In this document: piece after piece, positions 8,428 to 17,099 of the stretch
Position numbering within the stretch: the stretch's first letter is position 1
How the letters are laid out: every line of letters starts with the position of its first letter
Assembly (NCBI GenBank): GCA_963851105.1
Contig: CAWKNP010000002.1
Location: 186,001-250,000 of the forward strand
Reading direction: 5' to 3'
Source: DATARN01 sp963851105
GTDB lineage: Bacteria > Actinomycetota > Acidimicrobiia > Acidimicrobiales > Palsa-688
DNA length: 64,000 nucleotides
Program-made: the position numbers and the translations under genes
Notes under the pieces: generated by a model
Databases searched by the model: none
What the model was told of the DNA's origin: nothing
Seen by the model: the letters and a program-made list of their open reading frames with translations, nothing else

Positions 8428-9690
8428 GTGCCCTTGGGAGAACCAGGCGGTCCGCTGACGGGCCGTCGGATCGTCCTCGGGGTGTCGGGCGGCATCGCGG
8501 CCTACAAGGCCGCCGAACTGTGCCGGCTGCTGATGCGCGCCGGCGGCGACGTCCAGCCGGTGATGACCGCCGATGCCACCCGGTTCGTGACGGCTCTGAC
8601 ACTGTCCGCGCTGTCGGGCCATCCGACAGGCGAGAGTCTCTGGGACGGCCCCGAGCCGATACCCCACACCCGGTTCGGGCAGTGGGCCGACGTGGTCATC
8701 GTGGCGCCGGCAACCGCTCGGGTCATCGGTGCCTACGCGGCCGGCATCTCCGACGACCTGCTGACTGCGACACTCCTCGCCACCCGGGCGCCGGTGATCG
8801 TGTGCCCGGCCATGCACGCCGAGATGTGGGAACACCCCGCCGTGGTGGACAACATCGCCACTCTCCGCCGGCGCGGTGTCACGGTGGTCGGCCCCGCCGC
8901 CGGGCGCTTGGCGGGCGGCGATGTCGGCCCAGGCCGCCTGGCCGAACTGTCCGAGATCGTGGCCGCTGCCGCCGGCGTCGGGCGTCCACGGGACCTGGGC
9001 GGCTACCGGGTGCTGGTCACCGCCGGGGGCACCCGCGAGCCAATTGATCCGGTCCGGTTCCTGGGCAACCGATCGTCGGGAAAGCAGGGCCACGCTCTCG
9101 CCACCGCGGCCGCCGCCCGAGGCGCCACCGTCCTCCTCGTCTCGACCGCACCGCCGCCGCCGCCGGCCGCCGGCATCACCGTCACCACCGTGGAGACGGC
9201 TGCGGAGATGGCGACCGCGGTCGACGCCCAGGCGCCCGGGTCCGACGTGGTCATCATGGCGGCCGCAGTCGCCGACTTCCGGCCCAAGGCCGTCGCCGAG
9301 CGCAAGCTGAAAAAGAGCGACGGTTTGCTCGACCTGCTCCTCGAACCCATCCCTGACATCCTGGCGGGCCTGGGCCAACGCCGCCGGCCCGGCCAGGTCC
9401 TGGTGGGATTCGCGGCCGAGACCTGCTCCGGCGAGGAGCTAGTTGCCGCCGGGCGCGAAAAGCTGCGCCGCAAGCAGGTTGACCTCGTCGTCGCCAACGA
9501 TGTCCTGGCCCCCGGGGCGGGCTTCGGCCACGACACCAACGCCGTGATGATCGTCGGCGCCGACGGCAGTGCTCGCCAGGTCGCCCGCGCCGACAAGACT
9601 GCCATTGCCAACGCCGTGCTCGACGCTGTCGTCGGAATCCTCCCGGCGAACAGCCAAACTCCGCCTAGACACCAGGAGCCCAATCCGTGA
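8428..9690 (+). CDS. coaBC: Bifunctional phosphopantothenoylcysteine decarboxylase / phosphopantothenate-cysteine ligase
   Basis: Performs two consecutive steps of CoA synthesis. 420 aa. N-terminal FMN-dependent CoaC domain: SGGIAAYKAAELCRLL, the active His in PHTRFGQWAD, and PAMHAEMW, which carries His where many enzymes have Asn, a variant I recall from actinobacteria. C-terminal CoaB domain: VTAGGTREPIDPVRFLGNRSSG and the lysine-rich catalytic loop ERKLKKSDG. GTG start at 8428. The stop overlaps the metK GTG start (GTGA), so the two genes are coupled. Confidence 0.95.
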   Translation: MPLGEPGGPLTGRRIVLGVSGGIAAYKAAELCRLLMRAGGDVQPVMTADATRFVTALTLSALSGHPTGESLWDGPEPIPHTRFGQWADVVIVAPATARVIGAYAAGISDDLLTATLLATRAPVIVCPAMHAEMWEHPAVVDNIATLRRRGVTVVGPAAGRLAGGDVGPGRLAELSEIVAAAAGVGRPRDLGGYRVLVTAGGTREPIDPVRFLGNRSSGKQGHALATAAAARGATVLLVSTAPPPPPAAGITVTTVETAAEMATAVDAQAPGSDVVIMAAAVADFRPKAVAERKLKKSDGLLDLLLEPIPDILAGLGQRRRPGQVLVGFAAETCSGEELVAAGREKLRRKQVDLVVANDVLAPGAGFGHDTNAVMIVGADGSARQVARADKTAIANAVLDAVVGILPANSQTPPRHQEPNP

Positions 9691-10880
9691 GCCGCTGGAC
9701 CTTCACCTCCGAGTCAGTTACCGAGGGCCATCCCGACAAGATGGCCGACCAGGTCTCCGACGCCATCCTCGACGCCATCCTGGAAGAGGATCCGATGGGC
9801 CGGGTGGCGTGTGAGACGCTGCTCACCACCGGTCTTTGTGTCGTGGCGGGCGAGATCACCACCAAGGCGTACATCGAGATCCCCTCGCTCGTGCGGGAGG
9901 TCATCTGCGGGATCGGCTACGACCGGTCGGCCTACGGTTTCGACGGCCATACCTGCGGTGTCACCGTCAGCATCGACGCCCAGTCGCCCGATATCGCCCA
10001 AGGTGTCGACACCGCCCTCGAAGTGCGCAGCGGCAAGTCCGGTGAGGACATCCTCAACAGCCAGGGGGCCGGCGACCAGGGGATGATGTTCGGCTACGCC
10101 TGCGACGAGACCGACGACCTGATGCCGTTGCCGATTTGGCTGGCGCACCGCCTGGCCCAGCGCTTGTCCCAGGTCCGCAAGGCCGGGGTGCTGCCCTATC
10201 TTCGGCCCGACGGCAAAACCCAGGTCACCTTCGAGTATGAAAATGGTCGCCCCGTCCGCCTGAAGACCGTGCTCATCTCCACGCAGCACGGGCCCGACAT
10301 CGACCTCGAGACCCTGCTCAAGCCCGATCTGCGGGATCACGTCATCTCGCCCCTGGTGCCCGCCGAGTTCATCGACGACAAGTACGAGATTCTCGCCAAC
10401 CCGACCGGAAAGTTCGAGCTGGGCGGACCCCACGCTGACACCGGGCTCACCGGCCGCAAGATCATCGTCGACACCTACGGCGGCGCCGCCCGCCACGGCG
10501 GCGGGGCGTTCTCGGGCAAGGATCCCTCCAAGGTCGACCGCTCGGCCGCCTACGCCGCCCGCTGGGTCGCCAAGCACGTCGTGGCCTCGGGCGCCGCGCA
10601 GCGCTGTGAGATCCAGGTTGCCTATGCCATCGGCGTGGCCCGGCCGGTGTCCATCATGGTTGAGACCTTCGGGACCGAGACCATCGACCCGATCACCATC
10701 CAAAAGGGCATCGAGGAGGTCTTTGATCTGCGCCCCGCCGCCATCATCCGCGACCTCGACCTGCGCCGGCCGATTTACCGGCGTACCGCGGCATACGGTC
10801 ATTTCGGCCGCAACGAAAAAGAATTCAGCTGGGAGCACACCACCCGGTTGGACGATTTCAAGCGCGCCCTGAACCTGTAA
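9687..10880 (+). CDS. metK: S-adenosylmethionine synthetase
   Basis: Makes SAM from methionine and ATP. 397 aa, standard length. Motifs: TEGHPDK near the N-terminus, the GAGDQG loop (about residues 127-132) and the phosphate-binding GGGAFSGKDPSKVDRS (about 271-286). All three domains are complete, ending YGHFGRNEKEFSWE. The GTG start overlaps the coaBC stop by four bases; priA follows after 25 bp. Confidence 0.97.
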   Translation: MSRWTFTSESVTEGHPDKMADQVSDAILDAILEEDPMGRVACETLLTTGLCVVAGEITTKAYIEIPSLVREVICGIGYDRSAYGFDGHTCGVTVSIDAQSPDIAQGVDTALEVRSGKSGEDILNSQGAGDQGMMFGYACDETDDLMPLPIWLAHRLAQRLSQVRKAGVLPYLRPDGKTQVTFEYENGRPVRLKTVLISTQHGPDIDLETLLKPDLRDHVISPLVPAEFIDDKYEILANPTGKFELGGPHADTGLTGRKIIVDTYGGAARHGGGAFSGKDPSKVDRSAAYAARWVAKHVVASGAAQRCEIQVAYAIGVARPVSIMVETFGTETIDPITIQKGIEEVFDLRPAAIIRDLDLRRPIYRRTAAYGHFGRNEKEFSWEHTTRLDDFKRALNL

Positions 10881-10905
10881 CCGGGAAAAGGGGCGATGGC
10901 GCCCG

Positions 10906-12636
10906 ATGACCTCCTCCAGCGACCCCCGACGGGTGGTACGGGTACTGCCCGATGTCGCTCCCATTCACCGGGAATTCGACTACTACGTTCCGCCCGCTCT
11001 GGATCCCGACGTGAGGGTCGGGACCATTGTCCGCATTGGCCTGAACGGCCGCCGGGTCGGGGGCTGGGTAGTGGCCGACCAGGTTTCGCCGATGCCGGGA
11101 TTGGCCCTCCAGCCCCTCGCCCGAGTCACGGGCTGGGGGCCGGCGCCGGATCTTGTCGCGCTGGCCGGTTGGGCCGCCTGGCGCTGGGCGGGGCCGCGCG
11201 CCGCGCTCCTCCGATCGGCGTCACCCGAACTGGCGGTGCGGTGGCTGCCACCCGCTCAGGTCCTGAACGGCCCGCTATCGGACGATGACAGCGAAACCCT
11301 TTTTCCCGACGCTTTCCGAGCGCCGGGCGGCATCGTGCGCCTGCCGCCCGCCGCCGATTTCCTGCCGGTAGTCCTCGCCGCCGCCACCCTCGGGCCTGCG
11401 CTCGTCGTCGCTCCGTCGCTGCAAATGGCTCGCGACCTCAAGCGGCGCATGCTCGCAGCCCACGTCGCGTCGGCGGTCATGCCCCGGGAGTGGGCGCAGG
11501 CGGCGGCGGGCGTACCCGTCGTGGTCGGGGCACGCGGCGCCGCGTGGGCGCCGTGCCCCGGTCTGGCCGCCGTCGTCGTCCTCGACGGCCATGACGAGGG
11601 ATTGCAACAGGAGCAGGCGCCAACCTGGAATGCCTGGGTGGTGGCCGCCGAGCGAGCCCGGCGAGCGGGCGTTCCCTGCGTCGTCGTCTCGTCCTGCCCC
11701 ACCGTCGAGATGCTGGCGTGGGCCGGGGTCCGCGCCCCCAGCCGTACCATCGAGCGGGCCGGGTGGGCGCCGTTCGAGGTGGTCGACCGGCGGCGCGACG
11801 ACCCTCGAAAGGGGTTGTATTCCCCCCGGGTGGTGGGCCTGCTACGAGGCGAGGGCCGCATTGTCTGCGTCCTCAACCGCAAGGGCCGTTTCCGTTTACT
11901 GGCCTGCGGCACCTGCAACGAGGTCGTTCGCTGTGAGCGCTGCGGCGCTGCGGTGTCGTCGACGGAGGACGCCTTGGTCTGCGCCCGGTGCGCGACGGTG
12001 CGGCCCGTGGTATGCCTGAACTGCGGATCGACCCGGCTGAAGGCGTTGCGGGTGGGTGTCTCGCGGGCGCGAGAGGAACTGGAGATCCTGGCGGGCCGCC
12101 CGGTGGGCGAGGTCACCGCCGACACTGGCGACCTCCCAGGTCACGCCGTCGTTGTCGGGACCGAAGCGGTGCTGCGCCGCCTGGGTGAGGCCGATGGGGT
12201 CGCCTTCCTCGATTTCGACCAGGAGCTCCTCGCCCCCCGCTACCGCGCCGCCGAGGAAGCGCTCAGCCTCCTGGCCCTGGCGTCGCGTCTGGTCGGCGGC
12301 CGGGCCCGCGGCGGCCGGGTAGTCGTTCAGACCCGGCTGCCCCACCACGAGGTGCTCGTGGCCGCGGTGGCCGCCGATCCGGGGCGGCTGGCGGTGAGCG
12401 AGTCCGGCGCGCGCCGAAGCCTTTCCTTGCCCCCGGCAACCGCCATGGCGGTGGTGTCGGGCGCAGGCGCGGAGGAGTTCGTGGCCGCCCTGGCCGGCGT
12501 CGAGGCGCTCGGTCCCGACAAGGGCCGGTGGTTGGTCCGAGCTCCCGACCACGCCACCTTGTGCGGGGCGTTGGGTGCGGTCACGCGGCCCGCGGGCCAA
12601 CGGCTGCGCGTCGAGGTTGATCCTCTGCGGCTTTAG
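10906..12636 (+). CDS. priA: PriA-like replication restart protein lacking the helicase P-loop
   Basis: Corresponds to primosomal protein N'. The N-terminal DNA-binding domain is recognisable (VLPDVAPIHREFDYYVPPAL). The zinc-binding region is intact: paired cysteines in LLACGTCNEVVRCERCG and LVCARCATVRPVVCLNCGS (about residues 329-380). No GxGKT Walker A is seen at the expected place, where the sequence reads LVVAPSLQMARDLKRRM. At 576 aa it is shorter than helicase-competent PriA. This fits the actinobacterial form annotated as probable replication restart protein. Its stop overlaps the stop of the convergent RDD gene. Confidence 0.85.
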   Translation: MTSSSDPRRVVRVLPDVAPIHREFDYYVPPALDPDVRVGTIVRIGLNGRRVGGWVVADQVSPMPGLALQPLARVTGWGPAPDLVALAGWAAWRWAGPRAALLRSASPELAVRWLPPAQVLNGPLSDDDSETLFPDAFRAPGGIVRLPPAADFLPVVLAAATLGPALVVAPSLQMARDLKRRMLAAHVASAVMPREWAQAAAGVPVVVGARGAAWAPCPGLAAVVVLDGHDEGLQQEQAPTWNAWVVAAERARRAGVPCVVVSSCPTVEMLAWAGVRAPSRTIERAGWAPFEVVDRRRDDPRKGLYSPRVVGLLRGEGRIVCVLNRKGRFRLLACGTCNEVVRCERCGAAVSSTEDALVCARCATVRPVVCLNCGSTRLKALRVGVSRAREELEILAGRPVGEVTADTGDLPGHAVVVGTEAVLRRLGEADGVAFLDFDQELLAPRYRAAEEALSLLALASRLVGGRARGGRVVVQTRLPHHEVLVAAVAADPGRLAVSESGARRSLSLPPATAMAVVSGAGAEEFVAALAGVEALGPDKGRWLVRAPDHATLCGALGAVTRPAGQRLRVEVDPLRL

Positions 12637-13292
12637 TAGGTCGTCGTTCGAGGAGCGATGCTGAACGGCTGTTTGGGCGCGTTGATGACGACGGTGCCGA
12701 CCAGCTTGTCGGCGATTGTCTGCTTCTGTGAGTCCCATAGCGGGAACAGCCACCCGATGTAGCAAATAAGGCTGTCCACGACGTGGGCAAGGGAGCGGAC
12801 GAATCCCATCCCTCCCCCGATGGGCTGGCCGGTGCGGACACTGACGCACCGCAGGCCCGTGACCCGCATCCCCGGTGACGCGCCGATCTGGCCGACCTGG
12901 ACCGAGAACCACACGCTGATCACGAAGATCCCCACGTACCCGAGGATGAAGACGATCGTTCCGAGGGCGCTCGATACCTGACCCAGGATGATGGCGACGA
13001 TGATCACCGCCACCACGGCGGCCGCGGTCAGGCCCAGGTCGATGATGTAGCCGAGGGCGCGTTGCGGCCACTCAGCCAGGACCCCCCACTGCGAACCAAT
13101 GCCCGGGGGCGGCCCGGAACCCCCGTACGGCGGCGTCCCATAGCCGCCCGGCGGTGGTGGCGGCGGGTAACCCCCAGATGGTGGCGGCGGGTAGCTGCCC
13201 GGAGGAGGAGGAGGAGGCGGCGGCGGCGGATAGCCCCCGCTCGGGGGGGGCGGATCCCAACCAGGGGGAGACTGCGGCGGTACGTCGCTCAC
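12633..13292 (-). CDS. RDD-family membrane protein with proline/glycine/tyrosine-rich N-terminus
   Basis: About 219 aa from a GTG at 13292 (VSDVPPQS...), where the low-complexity N-terminal stretch begins; the longer open frame to 13583 reads as unlikely sequence. Residues 1-70 are repeated PPPP/GGY segments. The rest forms an RDD-type core: WPQRALGYIIDLGLTAA at the first membrane segment, a second long hydrophobic segment, then SPGMRVTGLRCV and a final membrane pair ending before QTIADKLVGTVVI. Function is unknown; this domain arrangement is common in actinobacteria. It converges on priA with overlapping stop codons. Confidence 0.8.
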   Translation of the reverse strand: MSDVPPQSPPGWDPPPPSGGYPPPPPPPPPPGSYPPPPSGGYPPPPPPGGYGTPPYGGSGPPPGIGSQWGVLAEWPQRALGYIIDLGLTAAAVVAVIIVAIILGQVSSALGTIVFILGYVGIFVISVWFSVQVGQIGASPGMRVTGLRCVSVRTGQPIGGGMGFVRSLAHVVDSLICYIGWLFPLWDSQKQTIADKLVGTVVINAPKQPFSIAPRTTTY

Positions 13293-13906
13293 CGGACCGG
13301 TCCTTTCGTCGGCGCCAACCGTACCAACCGTGACGGCGCCGCGCTGGCTGCGGGCACCCGAGGGGGTTGGGTGCGCGGCCGGGGTCTCGAGCCGCGCGCT
13401 TTTCGCAGGCTGCCTACGAACCCACGAACGCGTTGATTGTATCGCCCCCGACCTCGGCTCGTCTGTACGCCAGCCGCCGGGAATGGCGCAAAGAAACAAC
13501 AGCCTCGTCGGTCGGTGACTCACTGTCGCGGGGTCACGCCCGTCGTCGTTGGTATCGGCCAAATGCGGAGTCGAATGCTGCATACCGATCGCTTACGCGT
13601 CGATAGGCGTCGCCTATTCGGGACCAGACTCAGGCCACGATTGCCACCGAGCCCTCACTTGGCGGGAGCGCCTGCAGGCCCGCACGTTGAAACAAGAAGG
13701 TCAGGTAGATCCGCTACCGGGCTGCCGACGCGCCGGCGCCGGGCCGGGAGCCAACCTCGTCGAGTGGGGCCGGTTAGTGTTGTTTCCTGGTCAGGCCGAA
13801 GAGGATTGGTCCGGTACCGATACGGTCGAGATCTGTGACTGACGACGCTCCGCTCGGCGGTGACCTGTAGTTCACACTCGAATCCCGTTGCAACATTGGA
13901 GGAAGC
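13293..13906. other. Intergenic region with one hairpin and no convincing gene
   Basis: Short open frames here (for example 13437-13838 and 13549-13842) show no recognisable domain, and their composition does not look like neighbouring coding sequence. A GC-rich hairpin followed by four T lies at 13371-13403 (separate entry). TAGTGT in the later part and GGAGG at 13896-13900 belong to the promoter/leader of the small gene at 13907. Confidence 0.5.
13371..13403 (+). terminator. GC-rich hairpin with short T run (orphan terminator-like)
   Basis: GCGCGGC (13373-13379) pairs with GCCGCGC (13391-13397), extended by one wobble and one GC pair, with an 11 nt loop and TTTT immediately after. No gene on the plus strand ends before it, so it may terminate an unseen antisense or small RNA, or be fortuitous. 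Confidence 0.35.
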
Positions 13907-14113
13907 ATGGCTGATATCGCGAAGTTCCTGGACAAAGCTTATGAAGGCAAGAGCTTCACGGAACTGGCCGCGGCACCGGTTGCTGCTCTTCAGGGCGTCT
14001 CAGAAAGCGACGCCGAGCACCTGAAGGCGGCATTCGGCATCACGACGATCCACGACCTGGCCACCAACAAGTTCGTTCTCTGGGCCCAGGCCATCAACGT
14101 ATTGTCCAAGTAG
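13907..14113 (+). CDS. Small conserved actinobacterial protein, helix-hairpin-helix-like
   Basis: A 68 aa protein with a strong ribosome binding site (GGAGG, 6 nt before the ATG). The sequence MADIAKFLDKAYEGKSF begins a helical region, and ALQGVSESDAEHLKAAFGI followed by TTIHDLATNKFVLWAQAI resembles the helix-hairpin-helix of proteins that sense or bind DNA backbones. I recall close relatives as short conserved hypothetical proteins in actinobacteria; no function is established to my knowledge. It is a single-gene unit ending in a strong terminator. Confidence 0.75.
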   Translation: MADIAKFLDKAYEGKSFTELAAAPVAALQGVSESDAEHLKAAFGITTIHDLATNKFVLWAQAINVLSK

Positions 14114-14123
14114 GTAGTCGGAG

Positions 14124-14179
14124 CGTCACCCGGTGATGTGCGGCCTCCCGGCCGCGCCTGCCGGGTGACGTTCTTTTTT
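14124..14179 (+). terminator. Intrinsic terminator after the 13907-14113 gene
   Basis: A perfect 10 bp stem, CGTCACCCGG (14124-14133) with CCGGGTGACG (14161-14170), followed by TTCTTTTTTG. The loop can form its own small hairpin (GCGGCC...GGCCGC). It lies 11 nt after the stop codon. Confidence 0.85.
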
Positions 14180-14180
14180 G

Positions 14181-14738
14181 TTCCCGGCTCGCGACCGGCC
14201 TGCTGCGCTCTTTCAGGAGTCAGCTGTTTGGGGCCTGTCGGGCCTGTCGACCACCCTCAAGGCACATCGGACCCTTCACGCGAGCCGATGCCGACTATTC
14301 GGACACATTCCCCATCCAGATTGACGGAGGAAGTTGAAAGCGTACGCACCGACAAATGGGGGACTCCTCCGCTTCGCGGCCGAATGGGGGTCCTATTGAC
14401 CGATCGAGGTCCCGGCGTTTGCGGATGAACCTCCCGGTGTGATCAACGGGAACCGACTCCGCCTTTCGGCGACCAGTTTGTGCTTGGCGATCGCAATGGC
14501 AACCGCTTTGCGGACCGCAAGGCCACCACAAGACCGGTCCCCTTGTTGAGCGGGCCGCTCAACTATTGTGGTGCTTTCGCCCGGCAACATACGTTGTACA
14601 CACGTCATTGAGCCTGGAAATGGGTCATTGCGGCCTTGGAAGGCTAAGAAACACCTAAAACCGTGTTGTTTGACAGTGCAAATACCGGCGACATGTCGTA
14701 TCGTGACGACCAACAATGGTGCCACTTGAGGGAGATCG
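14181..14738. other. Gene-free upstream region of the Lsr2-like gene
   Basis: No open frame on either strand is credible. The stretch is visibly richer in A/T than its surroundings, which is notable because Lsr2-type proteins prefer AT-rich DNA and often regulate themselves. TTGACA at 14670-14675 and TATCGT at 14699-14704 are present but 23 nt apart, too far for a standard promoter pair. Confidence 0.4.
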
Positions 14739-15314
14739 ATGGCCAAGACGCAGGTTGTCAGCTACAGCTTTACGTGCGATGTGTGCGGAAACAGCATCGC
14801 CGAGACCGATGGTGACCCCACTCGCAAGTTGAGCTGGGAGGGCGTTGACTATGTCATCGATGTGTGCGCCACTCACGGACCGCAGCTTGCGGATATCCTC
14901 ACCGAACTCAAGGGATTCGTCGACGCCGGTCATCGTGCCGGGGCACGGCGCGGTCGCCGTCCCGCGGTAGCCGCGGCCGGCGGTTCTAGCAGCTCTCCCC
15001 GCAGCCGGCGTGCCGTTACGAGCAGTGCGCCCGTGGCTGGTGGCAGTGCCCGCGGTGATGTCAAGGCTGTTCGGGCCTGGGCCCAGACAAATGGGCACAA
15101 GGTAGGAGACCGCGGGCGTATTCCCGCCGAAGTGTTCGCCGCCTACGACGCGGCGCAGCCGTCATCGTCGTCGCCCGCGCCGGCCGCGTCCTCAGCGCCC
15201 GAAGCGGCTCCCGAAGCGAAGAAGGCCACCCGCCGCCCGCGCAAGGCGGCGGCGGCCAAAAGCGCGGGCACGCCGCGTAAACGCGCTCCCCGCAAGGCCG
15301 CAGCCAGCGTTTAG
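14739..15314 (+). CDS. Lsr2-family nucleoid protein with Cys/His N-terminus and histone H1-like tail
   Basis: Likely DNA-bridging xenogeneic silencer. 191 aa against about 110 for classical Lsr2. The dimerisation segment aligns as KLSWEGVDYVID...LTELKGFVDAGHRAG, and the C-terminal DNA-binding part has VRAWAQTNGHKVGDRGRIPAEV with the minor-groove RGRIP motif (125-129). Two features are unusual: C13xxC16 with C43xxH46 could form a zinc knuckle where classical Lsr2 has none, and residues about 158-190 are a Lys/Arg/Ala/Pro tail like histone H1. Good start: GAGGGAG before the ATG. Confidence 0.85.
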   Translation: MAKTQVVSYSFTCDVCGNSIAETDGDPTRKLSWEGVDYVIDVCATHGPQLADILTELKGFVDAGHRAGARRGRRPAVAAAGGSSSSPRSRRAVTSSAPVAGGSARGDVKAVRAWAQTNGHKVGDRGRIPAEVFAAYDAAQPSSSSPAPAASSAPEAAPEAKKATRRPRKAAAAKSAGTPRKRAPRKAAASV

Positions 15315-15326
15315 CCGATTTTTCGA

Positions 15327-15359
15327 CGCCGGCCGGTGGGGTCGTGCCCCCGGCCGGCG
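15327..15359. terminator. Strong GC hairpin after the Lsr2-like gene
   Basis: CGCCGGCCGG (15327-15336) pairs with CCGGCCGGCG (15350-15359), extended by a GGG/CCC pairing with a short loop. No T run follows, so if it terminates transcription it is of the U-tract-free type often proposed in GC-rich actinobacteria. Confidence 0.5.
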
Positions 15360-15559
15360 ATCATCGCCCATGATGGGCCTCGGGTCGGCTTCTGCGCCTG
15401 CGATGTGCCGGCAGGCATGAAGACGGCCATCCCGATCGACCGTCACGTCGGGGGGATTCGGTAGTGTTCGTCGCGGCCCGTTCTGCTCTCATGACAGACT
15501 CGCGCACTGCAAACCCCTTTTCCCGCTGGCCGTGCGATCCGCCGGGCAGGTGACCCACA

Positions 15560-15994
15560 ATGAGTGGCATGAGCGACTTCAATGCCACCATCGTCAATGA
15601 GTTCCGCGCCAACCAAGGCAAGGTGGGCGGCGACTTCACCGGTGCCCCGATGATCGTGCTCACCACGACGGGCGCCAAGTCGGGCCAGAAACGGACGACG
15701 CCGCTCGTGTATCTCCCCGAGGGTGATCAGATCGTGATCTTCGCATCGAAGGGGGGGGCACCGTCCAACCCCGATTGGTACCACAACCTGCTGGCGCATC
15801 CCCGGGTCACCGTCGAAGTGGGCGCCGACACGTTCGAGGCAGACGCCACTGTCGTCCACGGAGACGAGCGGGACCGTCTCTACGCCGCGCAGTCATCGGT
15901 CATGCCGGGATTCGCGGAGTACCAGGCGAAGACTGACCGGGTGATCCCCGTGGTGGTGCTCACCCGCGTCGAAAGCGATCCGGCTGGTCGCTAG
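15560..15994 (+). CDS. Deazaflavin (F420)-dependent nitroreductase-family protein
   Basis: A 144 aa protein of the Ddn/split beta-barrel family that uses F420H2 to reduce diverse substrates. Family signatures: MIVLTTTGAKSGQKRTTPL near residues 31-49 and GGAPSNPDWYHNLLAHPRV (about 66-84), the cofactor-binding stretch. Two start codons (15560 and ATG four codons later) are both possible. It stands alone. Together with the enzyme at 22558 it implies that the cell makes F420. Confidence 0.88.
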   Translation: MSGMSDFNATIVNEFRANQGKVGGDFTGAPMIVLTTTGAKSGQKRTTPLVYLPEGDQIVIFASKGGAPSNPDWYHNLLAHPRVTVEVGADTFEADATVVHGDERDRLYAAQSSVMPGFAEYQAKTDRVIPVVVLTRVESDPAGR

Positions 15995-16032
15995 CTCACC
16001 CCTCGGTGGGCGCGGGCGGCCGGCGGCCGGCG

Positions 16033-16707
16033 CTACTCGCGGGTGAGTGCGCTGTCGACACCTCCGCCATACAGCTCAGCGGCCCGCCAGCAATACAAGG
16101 CGAGAACCGAGCGGTACGGGCGAAAGGGATCGCCGAGCGGTTGCAACTGGCGCGCCGTCGGCATCGGGATCTTCCAGGCGAGCCCGTAGCCGCGGCGCAC
16201 CCCGAGGTCGCCGGTCGGCCACACGTCGAGGCGGCGGAGCTGGAATATGAGGAACATCTGTGCCGTCCACGGGCCGATGCCCCGGACGCCGCACAGGCGG
16301 GTAGTGACCTCCTCGTCGGTTTGGGACGACAGACCCCGCGGGGACAGCACCACCGTCGCATCGAGCAGCTTGGCGGCGAGATCCCGCACGGACGCCGCCT
16401 TGTTGGCGGACAGGCCGACCGCTCGGAGAGACTCATCGGACAGAGCGAGCAGAGCCGCAGGCTCGACGACGCCGGACAGCGCGGCGACCAGCCGGCCGTG
16501 AATGGCAGCCGCGGCGGCCCCTGCGAGTTGCTGGTAGACGATTGCCCGGACAAGGGCGGCGAAGTGCGACTCCTGAGGACGACGCAAGCGTGGAGGACCG
16601 GCGTCGGCGATCAAACGGGCCATCACCGGGTCCCGCACCGCCAGGATCTGGGCGGCGGCGGCGAGGGAGATCGGACGGTTTGGCGCAGTCCCCGGCGCGG
16701 CGGTCAC
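16033..16707 (-). CDS. DNA-3-methyladenine glycosylase II family (HhH-GPD)
   Basis: Base-excision repair glycosylase. Starting from the GTG at 16707 gives 224 aa, typical of short AlkA relatives without the N-terminal AlkA domain. The helix-hairpin-helix is LCGVRGIGPWTAQMFL, and the catalytic Asp lies 18-20 residues later in WPTGDLGV. LVRAIVYQQLAGAAA matches the substrate-pocket helices. The open frame extends upstream to 16929, but that part overlaps the divergent small gene at 16839 and looks non-coding. Confidence 0.88.
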   Translation of the reverse strand: MTAAPGTAPNRPISLAAAAQILAVRDPVMARLIADAGPPRLRRPQESHFAALVRAIVYQQLAGAAAAAIHGRLVAALSGVVEPAALLALSDESLRAVGLSANKAASVRDLAAKLLDATVVLSPRGLSSQTDEEVTTRLCGVRGIGPWTAQMFLIFQLRRLDVWPTGDLGVRRGYGLAWKIPMPTARQLQPLGDPFRPYRSVLALYCWRAAELYGGGVDSALTRE

Positions 16708-16838
16708 GGGTCCTAGCTTTACGCAGCTGAAGCTCTGACGCGGTTGGCCGGTGCGAGCGGGTACCCTGGGCGCTCCCGGGTGGCGATGACTCGGGCGCTC
16801 CAGGGCCATCCGGCCCACGGCCTTGCAGGGGAGTTCCC

Positions 16839-17099
16839 ATAGCGAAACAACGATCGACATTCGGCAAACTTGACCGCCAGCGGGCGGCGCAGGCCACCGC
16901 CAAGGCAAAGCACGACCGGCGTACGGCACGATCCGCGGAAGTCGCCGAAGAGGCGCCTGTCACCCCCACCGACCCGGCCGAAGAGGCCGACCTACTGGAC
17001 CGATTCGCCAAACTGCACGCTGCGTTCGACGACGGCCAGATCTCACTCGAGGACTTCGAGTTGCGCCGCAACGAGTTGCGAGCCCGGCTGCAGGTGTAA
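16839..17099 (+). CDS. Small SHOCT-like protein with apparent ATA start codon
   Basis: An 86 aa open frame, (I)AKQRSTFGKLDRQRAAQ at the N-terminus, then a charged linker and a C-terminal LLDRFAKLHAAFDDGQISLE...LRRNELRARL segment like a SHOCT helix pair. I recall actinobacterial proteins beginning MxKQRxxFxK with the same ending, so the N-terminus aligns exactly at the ATA codon. GGGGAG sits 5 nt before the ATA, and no ATG, GTG or TTG is in frame upstream or near the N-terminus. Either AUA initiates here or the base is a sequencing or true mutation. Function unknown. Confidence 0.65.
   Translation: MAKQRSTFGKLDRQRAAQATAKAKHDRRTARSAEVAEEAPVTPTDPAEEADLLDRFAKLHAAFDDGQISLEDFELRRNELRARLQV

Noticed and set aside
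13437..13842. Short plus-strand frames in the 13.3-13.9 kb gap
   Set aside because: No ribosome binding site or family-like motif; two overlapping frames of equal quality suggest neither is coding.
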